Of a DNA stretch of 64,000 nucleotides, positions 4,826-12,101 are shown one piece after another. A program made the translations under genes and the position numbers. Source of the stretch: Pedobacter arcticus A12 (GTDB lineage: Bacteria; Bacteroidota; Bacteroidia; Sphingobacteriales; Sphingobacteriaceae); the NCBI RefSeq assembly GCF_000302595.1, contig NZ_JH947126.1, forward strand, positions 401,223 through 465,222, read 5' to 3'. Below the pieces are notes generated by a model. It did not search any database, was not told the DNA's origin, and saw only the letters and a program-made list of their open reading frames with translations. How positions within the stretch are numbered: the first letter of the stretch is position 1; each line of letters begins with the position of its first letter.

Positions 4826-6957
4826 CTGAAACGTGATTTAGTTGATGTGTCGAAACTTGTATTTGGTTTTAAAGGAGTTTCAAACTCGCTTTCAATTGGC
4901 GCCAACATTTCTGCGGGCTTATCCGCTGGGCGGTATTGCTCCACGTTTTTAAACTGTAGCCTGTTTTTTCGGGCTGGCTTAACTTCCTCATCAATAATTG
5001 TAATGCTGTTGATCTCTTTGGCGTTGCGGTTAATGTAGCCCTGTACTGTTGCCTCGTATGCGCTCATTATCGAGCGATAATCTTTATCACTATCCTTACT
5101 TTCTAACTTACCCCTGCTATATTCTAAATCACCCAGTAACTCGCAAATCTGTGTGCCCTGTAAATCATAAACCAAGGCTTTTAAAACATCGCCTTCATTA
5201 TCATCAAGCCAGTAAAGCTGTACCGTTTGCCCCTCAATTTTTTGCAGAATTTGGATAAGGATTTCTCCAAGAGCAACCTCCCCGTTAAAGCCGACTACTC
5301 TGTGCAGTCCCTGTAGAATGATACGCCCAGCTTTCATACTGCTTTTTTGAGAGAAACCGATATGCGGAAGAATGCCCGCCCAATTAATTGGCGTTAACTC
5401 TGGGTGCTGTTTTTCTAAGAACACATCCTCACGGGTCATGCCCGGGTGTAGTGTTTGGTTGCTGTGTAATTGCGAGTTCCAAAGTTGGATGGTGTCAATA
5501 GAACTCTTAACTATATCAACCTTCGGCATAAACTCCACCTTTTCAACTGCCCTTTGGTTATTTTCGCCTACGCTAAACGGGCGGCCAATCCAAGCGTGGT
5601 GTTTTTTATCAAATTCTTTTCCGTAACGTATCTGTCTCCAGTACTGCTCTATTGCTTTACCTCTTGCATTGTTTGCCTCAATCCTAACCTCGGTAAACAT
5701 TGAGCCTGGTGCTAGCAAATCATCTTTATAGGTACTGTTTAAAGAACTTTCACACTCTAATTCATACGGAAGACTTAAGCCCCAGCCCGCATAATTGCGA
5801 ACCATTTGGCGGTAAAACTCTTCTATAATTCCCTCTTTAGTTTCGCCATATACATAGGTTGTAATTACTTCACTACCTAAATCAGCACCGCAGTAAAACC
5901 ATAATCTTTTACCCTTAGCATATTCAAAAGGTGGCTTTCTATCATCAATGGATATCATAGTCCCTGCAAAATCAGGTTGTTTTAATTTATGGAATGGTAT
6001 GTAAAGCCCTTTAAAACGTTGCCTATCTCCACTACGTAAAGAGTGGCTAACAACTTTTAATTCCCATGCGCTTTGGTAAGCGTAAACAGTACTTTCGCTT
6101 GCGGGCTTGTAACACTCTAAAGTGTTGTCGTAAATCTCGCCAGCGTACTTAAAATTTGGGCTATCTTCATTTTTAGAATCTTTTCTAATGCCGATGCTAA
6201 TTTGACCGGCTAAAAACTGGTCGTATCTTTCGCTTACCTCGTTGTAGCTTGGCTTGTACGGAAGCTGTCCGGCGTAAATATCCTGCCATAAGCGTATCAT
6301 TTCTGGCGTTACTAATTGCGCATTGCTGTTGTTGTTACGTCCGTCAATAATGCTTTCGTAATTGTGGTCAATCCATCGGTTATAACGCTCTCGCAACATC
6401 TTTTCAGATTTTGGTAGCGAGTGGCTACAGCTGTGCTTAGCTTTCAGATAATCGTTAAAGGAAATACAGTCGCCCACTAAACTTGCCCAAATACCGGTGG
6501 CTCTGCCTCCACGGCTTTTTTTAGCCATTTCTCTAACAGTTTTAAGGCTTGCCAGTGCGCCCATCACGCTGGCGTTAATGGTGTAACGCTTCCGCTGTGC
6601 AGGCGTTAAAAATTCGCCATTGCTTTCAAACTGATATTTATCGTAAAATATACGGGCATCGGCATCCATCTTAAAAAAGTTTGCCATCGGGTGGGTTTCC
6701 TGCTTTGGCAACGAAAAGCGTTTAACAGCCATATCGTACCAATCGGATGGCATAGCGTCGATATCGATTAACACCTCGTTTCCGGGACCTCTGCCTTCTT
6801 TCAATCTAAAGCCAGGAACACGCAACGCCCTTTTTTCGTAAGCTGAATAGCTCAACACAGCCAAACTATCATCAGTACACTTATCAATATCAGATAAGAG
6901 GTAGCTCAGTTTGATGCCTATTTTGTCGTTGTAAAGTTCGTAAGCTGATGTGTTCAT
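4822..6957 (-). CDS. MuA-like DDE transposase (711 aa)
   Basis: Length fits MuA-class transposases. After a DNA-binding N-terminal half, an integrase-like core begins near residue 330. SIDDR (337-340) gives the first catalytic Asp, and NARGKAIEQYW (430-440) gives the catalytic Glu at 437. The stretch ELECESSLN (399-407), where the second Asp of the triad is usually found, has Glu instead. D359 in GADLGSE is an alternative, so the middle acid is unclear. The C-terminal part is basic and would contact the MuB-like partner. The gene opens the early operon after the Ner-like regulator region. Confidence 0.9.
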   Translation of the reverse strand: MNTSAYELYNDKIGIKLSYLLSDIDKCTDDSLAVLSYSAYEKRALRVPGFRLKEGRGPGNEVLIDIDAMPSDWYDMAVKRFSLPKQETHPMANFFKMDADARIFYDKYQFESNGEFLTPAQRKRYTINASVMGALASLKTVREMAKKSRGGRATGIWASLVGDCISFNDYLKAKHSCSHSLPKSEKMLRERYNRWIDHNYESIIDGRNNNSNAQLVTPEMIRLWQDIYAGQLPYKPSYNEVSERYDQFLAGQISIGIRKDSKNEDSPNFKYAGEIYDNTLECYKPASESTVYAYQSAWELKVVSHSLRSGDRQRFKGLYIPFHKLKQPDFAGTMISIDDRKPPFEYAKGKRLWFYCGADLGSEVITTYVYGETKEGIIEEFYRQMVRNYAGWGLSLPYELECESSLNSTYKDDLLAPGSMFTEVRIEANNARGKAIEQYWRQIRYGKEFDKKHHAWIGRPFSVGENNQRAVEKVEFMPKVDIVKSSIDTIQLWNSQLHSNQTLHPGMTREDVFLEKQHPELTPINWAGILPHIGFSQKSSMKAGRIILQGLHRVVGFNGEVALGEILIQILQKIEGQTVQLYWLDDNEGDVLKALVYDLQGTQICELLGDLEYSRGKLESKDSDKDYRSIMSAYEATVQGYINRNAKEINSITIIDEEVKPARKNRLQFKNVEQYRPADKPAEMLAPIESEFETPLKPNTSFDTSTKSRFR

Positions 6958-7053
6958 GTTTTAGCTTTGTTATGTTCCCGCCCTGTAGCGATGACAGGGT
7001 AACGCTTTCGGGAATTTTGCTACTTTTATAATCTCACTTAAAATTGTAGCATT

Positions 7054-7209
7054 ATGAATGATGAAAAAGTTAAAGAGCTTGAGGCTGTGCTTGTGCATTT
7101 GGCAAAGCGTGTTGAAAAACTAGAGGGTAAAACCCGTTCAGCGCCTTCAAGCTCGTACCTTAAAGAACTTTTTGCTGAGGCAAAAAAGATTCTCCAAAAC
7201 TGGCATTAG
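7054..7209 (+). CDS. small coiled-coil ORF between early genes (51 aa)
   Basis: MNDEKVKELEAVLVHLAKRV begins a strongly heptad-like helix, and the ORF ends AEAKKILQNWH just before the convergent 105-aa gene. It lies on the plus strand in the 250-bp gap between the transposase gene and the 105-aa gene. AT-rich upstream DNA could hold a promoter. The residue pattern is that of a real small protein, but the opposite orientation within an early operon is unusual. Function is unknown. Confidence 0.45.
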   Translation: MNDEKVKELEAVLVHLAKRVEKLEGKTRSAPSSSYLKELFAEAKKILQNWH

Positions 7210-7527
7210 TTAAATGCCTACTACATCGTAGTATTCTAATTCGGGGTAATGGTACACCTTTCGGTATATTGTTATCCCGAATAGTTTAACCGTTTTCACG
7301 GTTTTTTCTACTCTCATTTTCTCGGTTTCGCCACCGGCTGGGGTCAATTCGTGTTTGATTTCTGTTTTTATCATGATTATTGAATTAAATAAGTTTCTTA
7401 AAATGATGTATTGCTGATAAGTAGCAGGTAAAAAAGGAAGCCCGTAAACTTCTTTAAAGTACTTTCTGTCAATGAAAAAATGCTTTGACAAGCTTTTGTG
7501 CGCCTTGTATTCTTGCTCGGTTATCAT
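7210..7527 (-). CDS. hypothetical phage early protein (105 aa)
   Basis: Starts MITEQEYKAHKSLSKHFF and ends YPELEYYDVVGI. A short polar linker (ELTPAGGETEKMRVEK) separates two small parts, with a basic segment VKTVKLFGITIYRKVYHY in the second. No family is recognised. It lies 8 bp downstream of the Ner-like gene, so it is likely the second gene of the early transcript. Confidence 0.5.
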   Translation of the reverse strand: MITEQEYKAHKSLSKHFFIDRKYFKEVYGLPFLPATYQQYIILRNLFNSIIMIKTEIKHELTPAGGETEKMRVEKTVKTVKLFGITIYRKVYHYPELEYYDVVGI

Positions 7528-7535
7528 GTATGATA

Positions 7536-7739
7536 TTACTTATCTAGTCCTAACTCTATTCTCAATTTTGGCACAATGTTGTCGCCTTTGTAGTGTCCGT
7601 TGATTACCTGACTGGTAACCCTTAAACTTACACCAACACGCTTAGCAAGAAATTTTACTTTCAACCCGCTTTTATCAACCTCCTCTTTCAAGTAGAGGTT
7701 TTCAGGGTATTTCACATTATATTCTTTCGTCTGCTCCAT
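7536..7739 (-). CDS. Ner/Cro-like helix-turn-helix regulator (67 aa)
   Basis: KVKFLAKRVGVSLRVTSQVINGHY is a clear helix-turn-helix, and the protein is little more than that domain. The position is that of Mu Ner: first early gene, divergent from the repressor, with the shared operator (7752-7822) directly upstream. It probably limits early and repressor transcription after induction. Confidence 0.7.
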   Translation of the reverse strand: MEQTKEYNVKYPENLYLKEEVDKSGLKVKFLAKRVGVSLRVTSQVINGHYKGDNIVPKLRIELGLDK

Positions 7740-7751
7740 TGTTTTTAATTT

Positions 7752-7822
7752 CGTTACTGGTAACGATACAATTATCGAAACTTATTTCGACTTATACAAG
7801 TATAAAACGAAATAAGTTTCGA
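7752..7822. promoter_or_regulatory. divergent operator with nested palindromes
   Basis: The 98-bp gap between the divergent regulators holds a perfect 15-bp inverted repeat: arms TCGAAACTTATTTCG at 7775-7789 and its complement at 7808-7822, with an 18-bp spacer. Inside the spacer is a second palindrome, TTATAC-AA-GTATAA (7792-7805). A separate near-palindrome CGTTAC-TG-GTAACG lies at 7752-7765, next to the Ner-like gene. Two distinct operator types fit two competing regulators in a lysogeny switch. Confidence 0.7.
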
Positions 7823-7837
7823 TTTATTTAAAATAAT

Positions 7838-8257
7838 ATGAGTATCAATAAGAAAATCAACGAGATAGCTTTAAAGTATTTTGACGGAAATAATGTGAAA
7901 TTTGCGGATTTTATGCAGACAAGCGAGGCTAATATCAGAAATTACCGCAAAAAGGTTGTGCCAAAACTTGATTTTATCATCATGTTACGAAAGAAGCTCG
8001 AAATAAGTTACGAGTATGTTTTGGGAGATGTCGAAACTAACTCCGAAGCATTCGCAGAGCCAAAAAGTATTTACCATACTAAAAAAGACATTGAGATAAA
8101 TGAGCTAAAAGAAAAAATAAACGTATTGCAAAGTAAAATCATAGACCTACAAGACCGCTTAATCTCTCCTAAGGATAAAAGCCCCACCAGCCCGCCGGAC
8201 AATACCCATGTTTCTTCTCGGACCGTACCGAGAGAACTAAGTACAAAAAGCACCTAA
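7838..8257 (+). CDS. phage repressor-like protein (139 aa)
   Basis: The N-terminal 60 residues form an XRE-like helix-turn-helix (VKFADFMQTSEANIRNYRKK, then MLRKKLEISYEYVLG). A coiled coil follows (EINELKEKINVLQSKIIDL), which would give dimers, and then a proline/serine-rich tail. There is no LexA-type protease domain, so induction is not through RecA-driven self-cleavage of a CI-like domain. The position and divergent orientation match the Mu c repressor. Confidence 0.75.
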   Translation: MSINKKINEIALKYFDGNNVKFADFMQTSEANIRNYRKKVVPKLDFIIMLRKKLEISYEYVLGDVETNSEAFAEPKSIYHTKKDIEINELKEKINVLQSKIIDLQDRLISPKDKSPTSPPDNTHVSSRTVPRELSTKST

Positions 8258-8439
8258 TAACCACGTTTCACAACTCATTAATTCAAAAAAGCCTCAAAAA
8301 CGTCCACTAAATAGCCTTAAAGATTGCTTTTGCTCAATTACCTATGGTTTTATAGGGGGTTCTATCGTGTATTTTATAGCAAAAAGTAGTATTTTTTTAT
8401 ACTTATAGGGGTTTTGTAGCGTCCTTTTTTAACATAAAA

Positions 8440-8475
8440 TGTCCGTCTATTTGTCCGTCTATTTGTCCGCCTAAA
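8440..8475. repeat. three 12-bp tandem repeats near the prophage end
   Basis: TGTCCGTCTATT occurs twice in tandem (8440-8451, 8452-8463), followed by a diverged third copy starting TGTCCGCCTAAA. They lie in the gene-free stretch between the repressor and the end-binding motifs. They may bind a phage or host DNA-bending protein; no function is shown. Confidence 0.6.
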
Positions 8476-8604
8476 TAAAATTTACCCAAATTTTCCCCGT
8501 ATATAAAATTTAATATTTGTCGTCGTAAACTCCCAAATTATCAAGATATTTAAGGCATAATTATCCGCTTTAATTCCCTTTTAAAGGCTATTTAATGGGT
8601 AAAG

Positions 8605-8790
8605 TGGTAGTTTGGTGTATGGTTCGGCTAGTTGTGCCGGTTATAATGGTAGGTAAATGGTAGCAAATGGTATTTTTAGAAGTTTGGTATCAAATATGCC
8701 AGCGTAATAAAACGCACAAAAAAGCCCTTAACGTTGTGTTAAAGGCTTAATTTTGCCACTTTTTAATTTTTCCGCTTATGGTAGTTTGGT
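8605..8790. repeat. probable transposase end-binding sites
   Basis: TGGTAGTTTGGT occurs at 8605-8616 and 8779-8790. Three AATGGTA copies lie between them at 8645, 8656 and 8666, and AGTTTGGTA at 8681-8689. Spaced repeated sites at a genome end are typical of MuA-class transposases. The outermost copy suggests a prophage terminus shortly after 8790. Confidence 0.55.
8722..8748 (+). terminator. hairpin with flanking A/T runs
   Basis: AAGCC-C-TTAAC pairs with GTTAA-A-GGCTT across a short loop (one mismatch) and is followed by AATTTT. It lies downstream of the repressor gene and could end its transcript. A and T runs on both sides would let it work in both directions. Confidence 0.45.
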
Positions 8791-8914
8791 TTTGTGCCCT
8801 ATATAAATGAGTACGCACCGGGAATATATTTATTAAAATATATCGATGATAAATACAACAAAACATTGCGATTGGTAAAACCTTAATCATAATCGACACA
8901 CATCATTAACTGCT

Positions 8915-8953
8915 AAAAATCCAGATGTTAATCCCAAGCATCTGGATTTTTTT
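8915..8953. terminator. Rho-independent terminator in host flank
   Basis: AAATCCAGATG pairs with CATCTGGATTT around an 11-nt loop and is followed by a T run. It lies beyond the phage end motifs and ahead of the rsmH-like gene, so it probably ends a host gene that the prophage has separated from this position. Confidence 0.65.
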
Positions 8954-9130
8954 AACTGTTTGTAGTTCAAAAAAATCTTCTCCCACGCTCAAGTTTAACA
9001 AGTATCTCCTTGCCATAGGATAAAGGTAAAACTGGCTAATGGTACCACAGAGGTACTGAGAACAAAACCTTTTGATAAAAAGAGTTACCTTCAAGTACAG
9101 GTCAACCTAATTTATTCCCCTACAATTCCA

Positions 9131-9138
9131 TACTTTTG
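9131..9138 (+). promoter_or_regulatory. -7 box TACTTTTG close to the rsmH-like start
   Basis: Matches the Bacteroidota -7 consensus TAnnTTTG and ends only 5 bp before the ATG at 9144. Transcription would then start at or very near the start codon, giving a leaderless or almost leaderless mRNA. Confidence 0.5.
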
Positions 9139-9143
9139 CCTCC

Positions 9144-10193
9144 ATGGAAGACCAAACACCAAAAAGCACCCGTCGCGTTCGTTATAAAGGCACTCACCCT
9201 AAATCTTTCAAAGAAAAATATAAGGAACTGAACCCCGAAAACTTCTCGGAAGATGTAGAGAAAGTGATGCAACAAGGACGTACACCAGCAGGAATGCATC
9301 GTTCCATCTGTGTACACGAGATTTTGGAATTTTTAAATATCCAACCCGGACAAATTGGAATGGACGCTACTTTGGGCTATGGCGGACATAGTTTGGAAAT
9401 ACTGAAATGTTTGGCGCCGAATGGGCATTTATATGCTACAGATGTTGACCCCTTTGAATTGCCAAAAACAAGAGATCGTTTGGCTGCTTTAGGTTATGGC
9501 TCTGAGATTTTGACCGTTAAGAAAATGAATTTTTCCAATATCGACTTAATCGCAGAAGAAGCTGGTCCCTTAAATTTTGTACTCGCAGATTTAGGAGTTT
9601 CATCTATGCAAATAGATAACCCGGACAGAGGTTTTTCTTTTAAAATTGATGGTCCCTTAGATTTACGGCTTAACCCGAATAGCGGAATTTCCGCCGCTAC
9701 TTTATTAAAAAAAATATCGCATGAAAAACTAGAAGACCTGTTTATTGATAATTCCGACGAACCTTACGCCGAAGAAGTAGCAACATCAATTATACAGGCA
9801 ATTAAAAGAGGCGAACAAATTACAACCACCACGCATTTAAAAGAGGTTATTAAGGAAAGTTTGACTTTCCTTCCGCCTACTAATAGAGCGGAAGAAGTTA
9901 AAAAAACTTGTCAACGCTGTTTTCAGGCTTTAAGAATTGAGGTAAATAATGAATTTGGCGTATTAGAAAAATTCTTAGAAAAGCTTCCGGACGCTTTGGC
10001 GCCAGGGGGTAGAGTTGCCATACTTTCTTTTCATTCTGGCGAAGACCGCAGGGTGAAAAAAATATTTAAAGCTTTTTATAGAGGTGGTATCTACAGTGAA
10101 GTTGCGCCAGACCCTATCAAAGCATCGGCTGAAGAAATCAACAGTAACCCAAGGGCAAGATCTGCAAAATTAAGATGGGCAATTAAAGCTTGA
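9144..10193 (+). CDS. RsmH/MraW-like rRNA methyltransferase (349 aa)
   Basis: Shows the RsmH pattern: SAM-binding motif DATLGYGGHS (74-83), ADLGVSSMQIDNPDRGFSF (148-166), DGPLDLRLNP, and the C-terminal SFHSGEDRRVKKIF. RsmH makes N4-methylcytidine at 16S rRNA position 1402. This copy carries about 50 extra basic residues at the N-terminus. It is not followed by ftsL/ftsI as mraW in the dcw cluster would be. It may be a second RsmH-family enzyme or the organism's only copy moved away from dcw; the window cannot decide. The changed motif residues (LGYGGH for FGxGGH, FHSGED for FHSLED) favour a diverged paralogue. Confidence 0.8.
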   Translation: MEDQTPKSTRRVRYKGTHPKSFKEKYKELNPENFSEDVEKVMQQGRTPAGMHRSICVHEILEFLNIQPGQIGMDATLGYGGHSLEILKCLAPNGHLYATDVDPFELPKTRDRLAALGYGSEILTVKKMNFSNIDLIAEEAGPLNFVLADLGVSSMQIDNPDRGFSFKIDGPLDLRLNPNSGISAATLLKKISHEKLEDLFIDNSDEPYAEEVATSIIQAIKRGEQITTTTHLKEVIKESLTFLPPTNRAEEVKKTCQRCFQALRIEVNNEFGVLEKFLEKLPDALAPGGRVAILSFHSGEDRRVKKIFKAFYRGGIYSEVAPDPIKASAEEINSNPRARSAKLRWAIKA

Positions 10194-10495
10194 TTTGGTT
10201 TTAAGCGCCGATTTCGAGTTGGAGTAAAACACAAAGCCATGTTTTAAAATCTAATAAGTTTTGTGAAATGAAACGCTTGTTATGTGATTTTTAGCGTTAC
10301 TAGTTGACAGCATACACAAATTTTAAACGCTCTGAAATTCACTGATCAGCCAACGTCGAAAAGCTGTGGTTATCAAATAAAAACATATTCCTTTTTAAAT
10401 ATTTTAATATCCAAAAATTACGTTTTATTTCATTCATAAATAACACCAAAAAAGGTTTAAATTTATGTTAATCATTTGAATCTAATTTTAAGATC
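10194..10495. other. gene-free interval
   Basis: An AT-rich 302-bp spacer between the rsmH-like gene and the secreted lysine-rich protein. No convincing ORF, repeat or hairpin terminator is visible. The A/T-rich part after 10380 probably holds the promoter of the next gene. Confidence 0.5.
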
Positions 10496-10834
10496 ATGAA
10501 AAAACTATTTATGTTCGCCATTGGCGTTGCATTTGGCTTGAGCTCCACATTTGCACAAACAACTCCTGTAAAAACAAGCACAAAAAAAGCAGAAAAAAAG
10601 GTAATCACTGAGTCGAAGGCGATGGCTGTAAAGAAAGATGAAAGCAAAACGGTTGTAGCTAAAACTGCTACCGCTCCAAAAACGGTAACGACAAAAAATA
10701 CGGTAACAACCACATCAAACGTTCCTCTTAAAAAAGACGGAACGCCAGACAAACGTTACAAAGCAAAAACTAATGCAGCTGGTCCGCTTAAAAAAGACGG
10801 CACACCAGACAAACGCTTTAAAAGCAATAAGTAA
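10496..10834 (+). CDS. secreted lysine-rich protein with LKKDGTPDKR repeats (112 aa)
   Basis: A signal peptide (MKKLFMFAIGVAFGLSSTFA, cut before QTT) is followed by a low-complexity Lys/Thr/Ala/Val stretch. Two copies of PLKKDGTPDKR(Y/F)K lie at residues about 81-93 and 98-110. The repeat is seen in other small Bacteroidota exported proteins of unknown role. The high positive charge suggests binding to DNA, polysaccharide or the cell surface, but this is a guess. A strong terminator follows directly. Confidence 0.75.
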   Translation: MKKLFMFAIGVAFGLSSTFAQTTPVKTSTKKAEKKVITESKAMAVKKDESKTVVAKTATAPKTVTTKNTVTTTSNVPLKKDGTPDKRYKAKTNAAGPLKKDGTPDKRFKSNK

Positions 10835-10856
10835 AATTTATTATTAAAATTATTTA

Positions 10857-10891
10857 GGTTCAATGTATCAATAATACATTGAACCTTTTTT
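10857..10891 (+). terminator. Rho-independent terminator
   Basis: A perfect 12-bp stem (GGTTCAATGTAT with its complement) and a 5-nt loop are followed by six T. It ends the transcript of the lysine-rich secreted protein. Confidence 0.85.
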
Positions 10892-10961
10892 ATTTAAAAA
10901 CGAGGCCTTTACAATTAAGCCGAATTTGAACGAAGCTTGTAAAACCGCAAGAATCAAGACA

Positions 10962-11906
10962 TTAACTATGATCCTTCAACTCGCCCAAATGCGCCACATC
11001 TTTTAAATCAAAAGGAGTTTCTTGATAAACAAAATAATTCAACCAGTTATTGAAAAGTAGGTTTGCATGCCCGGTCCAACAAACCAATGGTCCTTCTTTT
11101 GGATTATCGTTTTTGTAGTAATTGAATGGAACAGGAACAGAAAGACCTTTATCAATATCTCTCTGATATTCGTTATGAAGCATTAATGGAGCATATTCCG
11201 AATGCCCAGTTAAGTAAAACTCCCTCCCTCCCCTAGACGATGCTATTGCAATCCCCGCGTCGTCAGACTCTGCCAAAACAGAAACAGCTTCCTTGCTTTC
11301 TATATCATTTTTCAGGATGGTTGTATGCCTGCTGTGGGGAATAAAAAACTCATCGTCGAAACCGCGGAATAAGGGATGTTTATTAGCCGTTGCGGTATGT
11401 TTAAAAACGCCAAACAACTTTTCTTGTAAAGGTGTTTTTTGAACTCCATAAAAATGATAAAGCGCTGCTTGTGATGCCCAACAAATATATAATGTTGACG
11501 TAACATGTGTTTTGGCCCAATCGAAAATACTGGTTACCTCATCCCAGTAACTTACCTTTTCAAAATCCAACATCTCCACAGGTGCTCCTGTAATAATCAT
11601 TCCGTCGTAATAATTATCCTTCACCTTGCTAAAACCTTTATAAAACTGTTGTAGATGCTTTTCGGATGTATTTTTGGATGTATGAGAATCTAGCCGTAAA
11701 AACTCTACCTCTACCTGCAAGGGATTGTTAGACAATAACCTTACAAAATCGGTTTCTGTGGTAATTTTAATAGGCATTAAGTTAAGAATTAGCACTCGCA
11801 TTGGGCGGATATCTTGAATATCTGCCCTCAAGTCACTCATTACAAATATGTTCTCTTTTTTTAAAAGCTCTATTGCTGGAAGATTATCTGGTATTTTAAC
11901 TGGCAT
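10962..11906 (-). CDS. metA: homoserine O-acyltransferase, MetA family (314 aa)
   Basis: First committed step of methionine synthesis: acylation of L-homoserine. The family signature is complete: TGAPVEMLDFE, catalytic Cys142 in YICWASQAALYHFYG, and the histidine of GHSEY. Residue 111 is Glu (GAPVE). In the MetA family Glu here goes with acetyl-CoA use and Gly with succinyl-CoA use, so this enzyme is predicted to be an acetyltransferase despite the usual 'succinyltransferase' label. It is a single gene with its own promoter box. No SAM riboswitch is visible in the leader. Confidence 0.92.
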   Translation of the reverse strand: MPVKIPDNLPAIELLKKENIFVMSDLRADIQDIRPMRVLILNLMPIKITTETDFVRLLSNNPLQVEVEFLRLDSHTSKNTSEKHLQQFYKGFSKVKDNYYDGMIITGAPVEMLDFEKVSYWDEVTSIFDWAKTHVTSTLYICWASQAALYHFYGVQKTPLQEKLFGVFKHTATANKHPLFRGFDDEFFIPHSRHTTILKNDIESKEAVSVLAESDDAGIAIASSRGGREFYLTGHSEYAPLMLHNEYQRDIDKGLSVPVPFNYYKNDNPKEGPLVCWTGHANLLFNNWLNYFVYQETPFDLKDVAHLGELKDHS

Positions 11907-11938
11907 ATTAATACGCTGTATATTCGTTTTTTAATGCG

Positions 11939-11946
11939 CAAAAATA
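11939..11946 (-). promoter_or_regulatory. -7 box TATTTTTG for metA
   Basis: TAnnTTTG match on the minus strand, 32 bp before the metA start codon at 11906. The short leader it implies has no obvious riboswitch fold. Confidence 0.45.
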
Positions 11947-12039
11947 TAAAGAATTAATCGAACAGTAAACCTAAAACATTCTCATGACGGTTACATGTTG
12001 ATTATGTTTCGTTTTTATTTTAAAAAAAAGATGCAAAAC

Positions 12040-12071
12040 AAAAAAAGACAGTGCTTATTGGCGCTGTCTTT
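12040..12071 (-). terminator. terminator of the M20 dipeptidase gene
   Basis: AAAGACAG-TGC pairs with GCG-CTGTCTTT (one G-T pair) around TTATTG. In minus sense it is followed by a T run. It lies 31 bp after the dipeptidase stop. Confidence 0.8.
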
Positions 12072-12101
12072 AAAATTAAAATATGCTAAAAAATATGGTT
12101 A

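Larger units (their letters stand above)
1..8817 (-). mobile_element. Mu-like transposable prophage, early end (continues off left edge)
   Basis: A repressor and a small Ner-like regulator face each other across a palindromic operator. They are followed on the minus strand by a MuA-like transposase, a MuB-like ATPase and a DUF3164 protein, the usual early order of transposable phages. A cluster of TGGTA/TTTGGT motifs beyond the repressor looks like transposase end-binding sites. The right boundary is not proven: the outermost motif copy ends at 8790, and Mu-type ends finish in CA, so CA at 8816-8817 is only a candidate. A host-type terminator follows at 8915. The late genes must lie left of the window. 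Early genes are tightly packed with overlaps, as in a phage operon. Confidence 0.9.
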
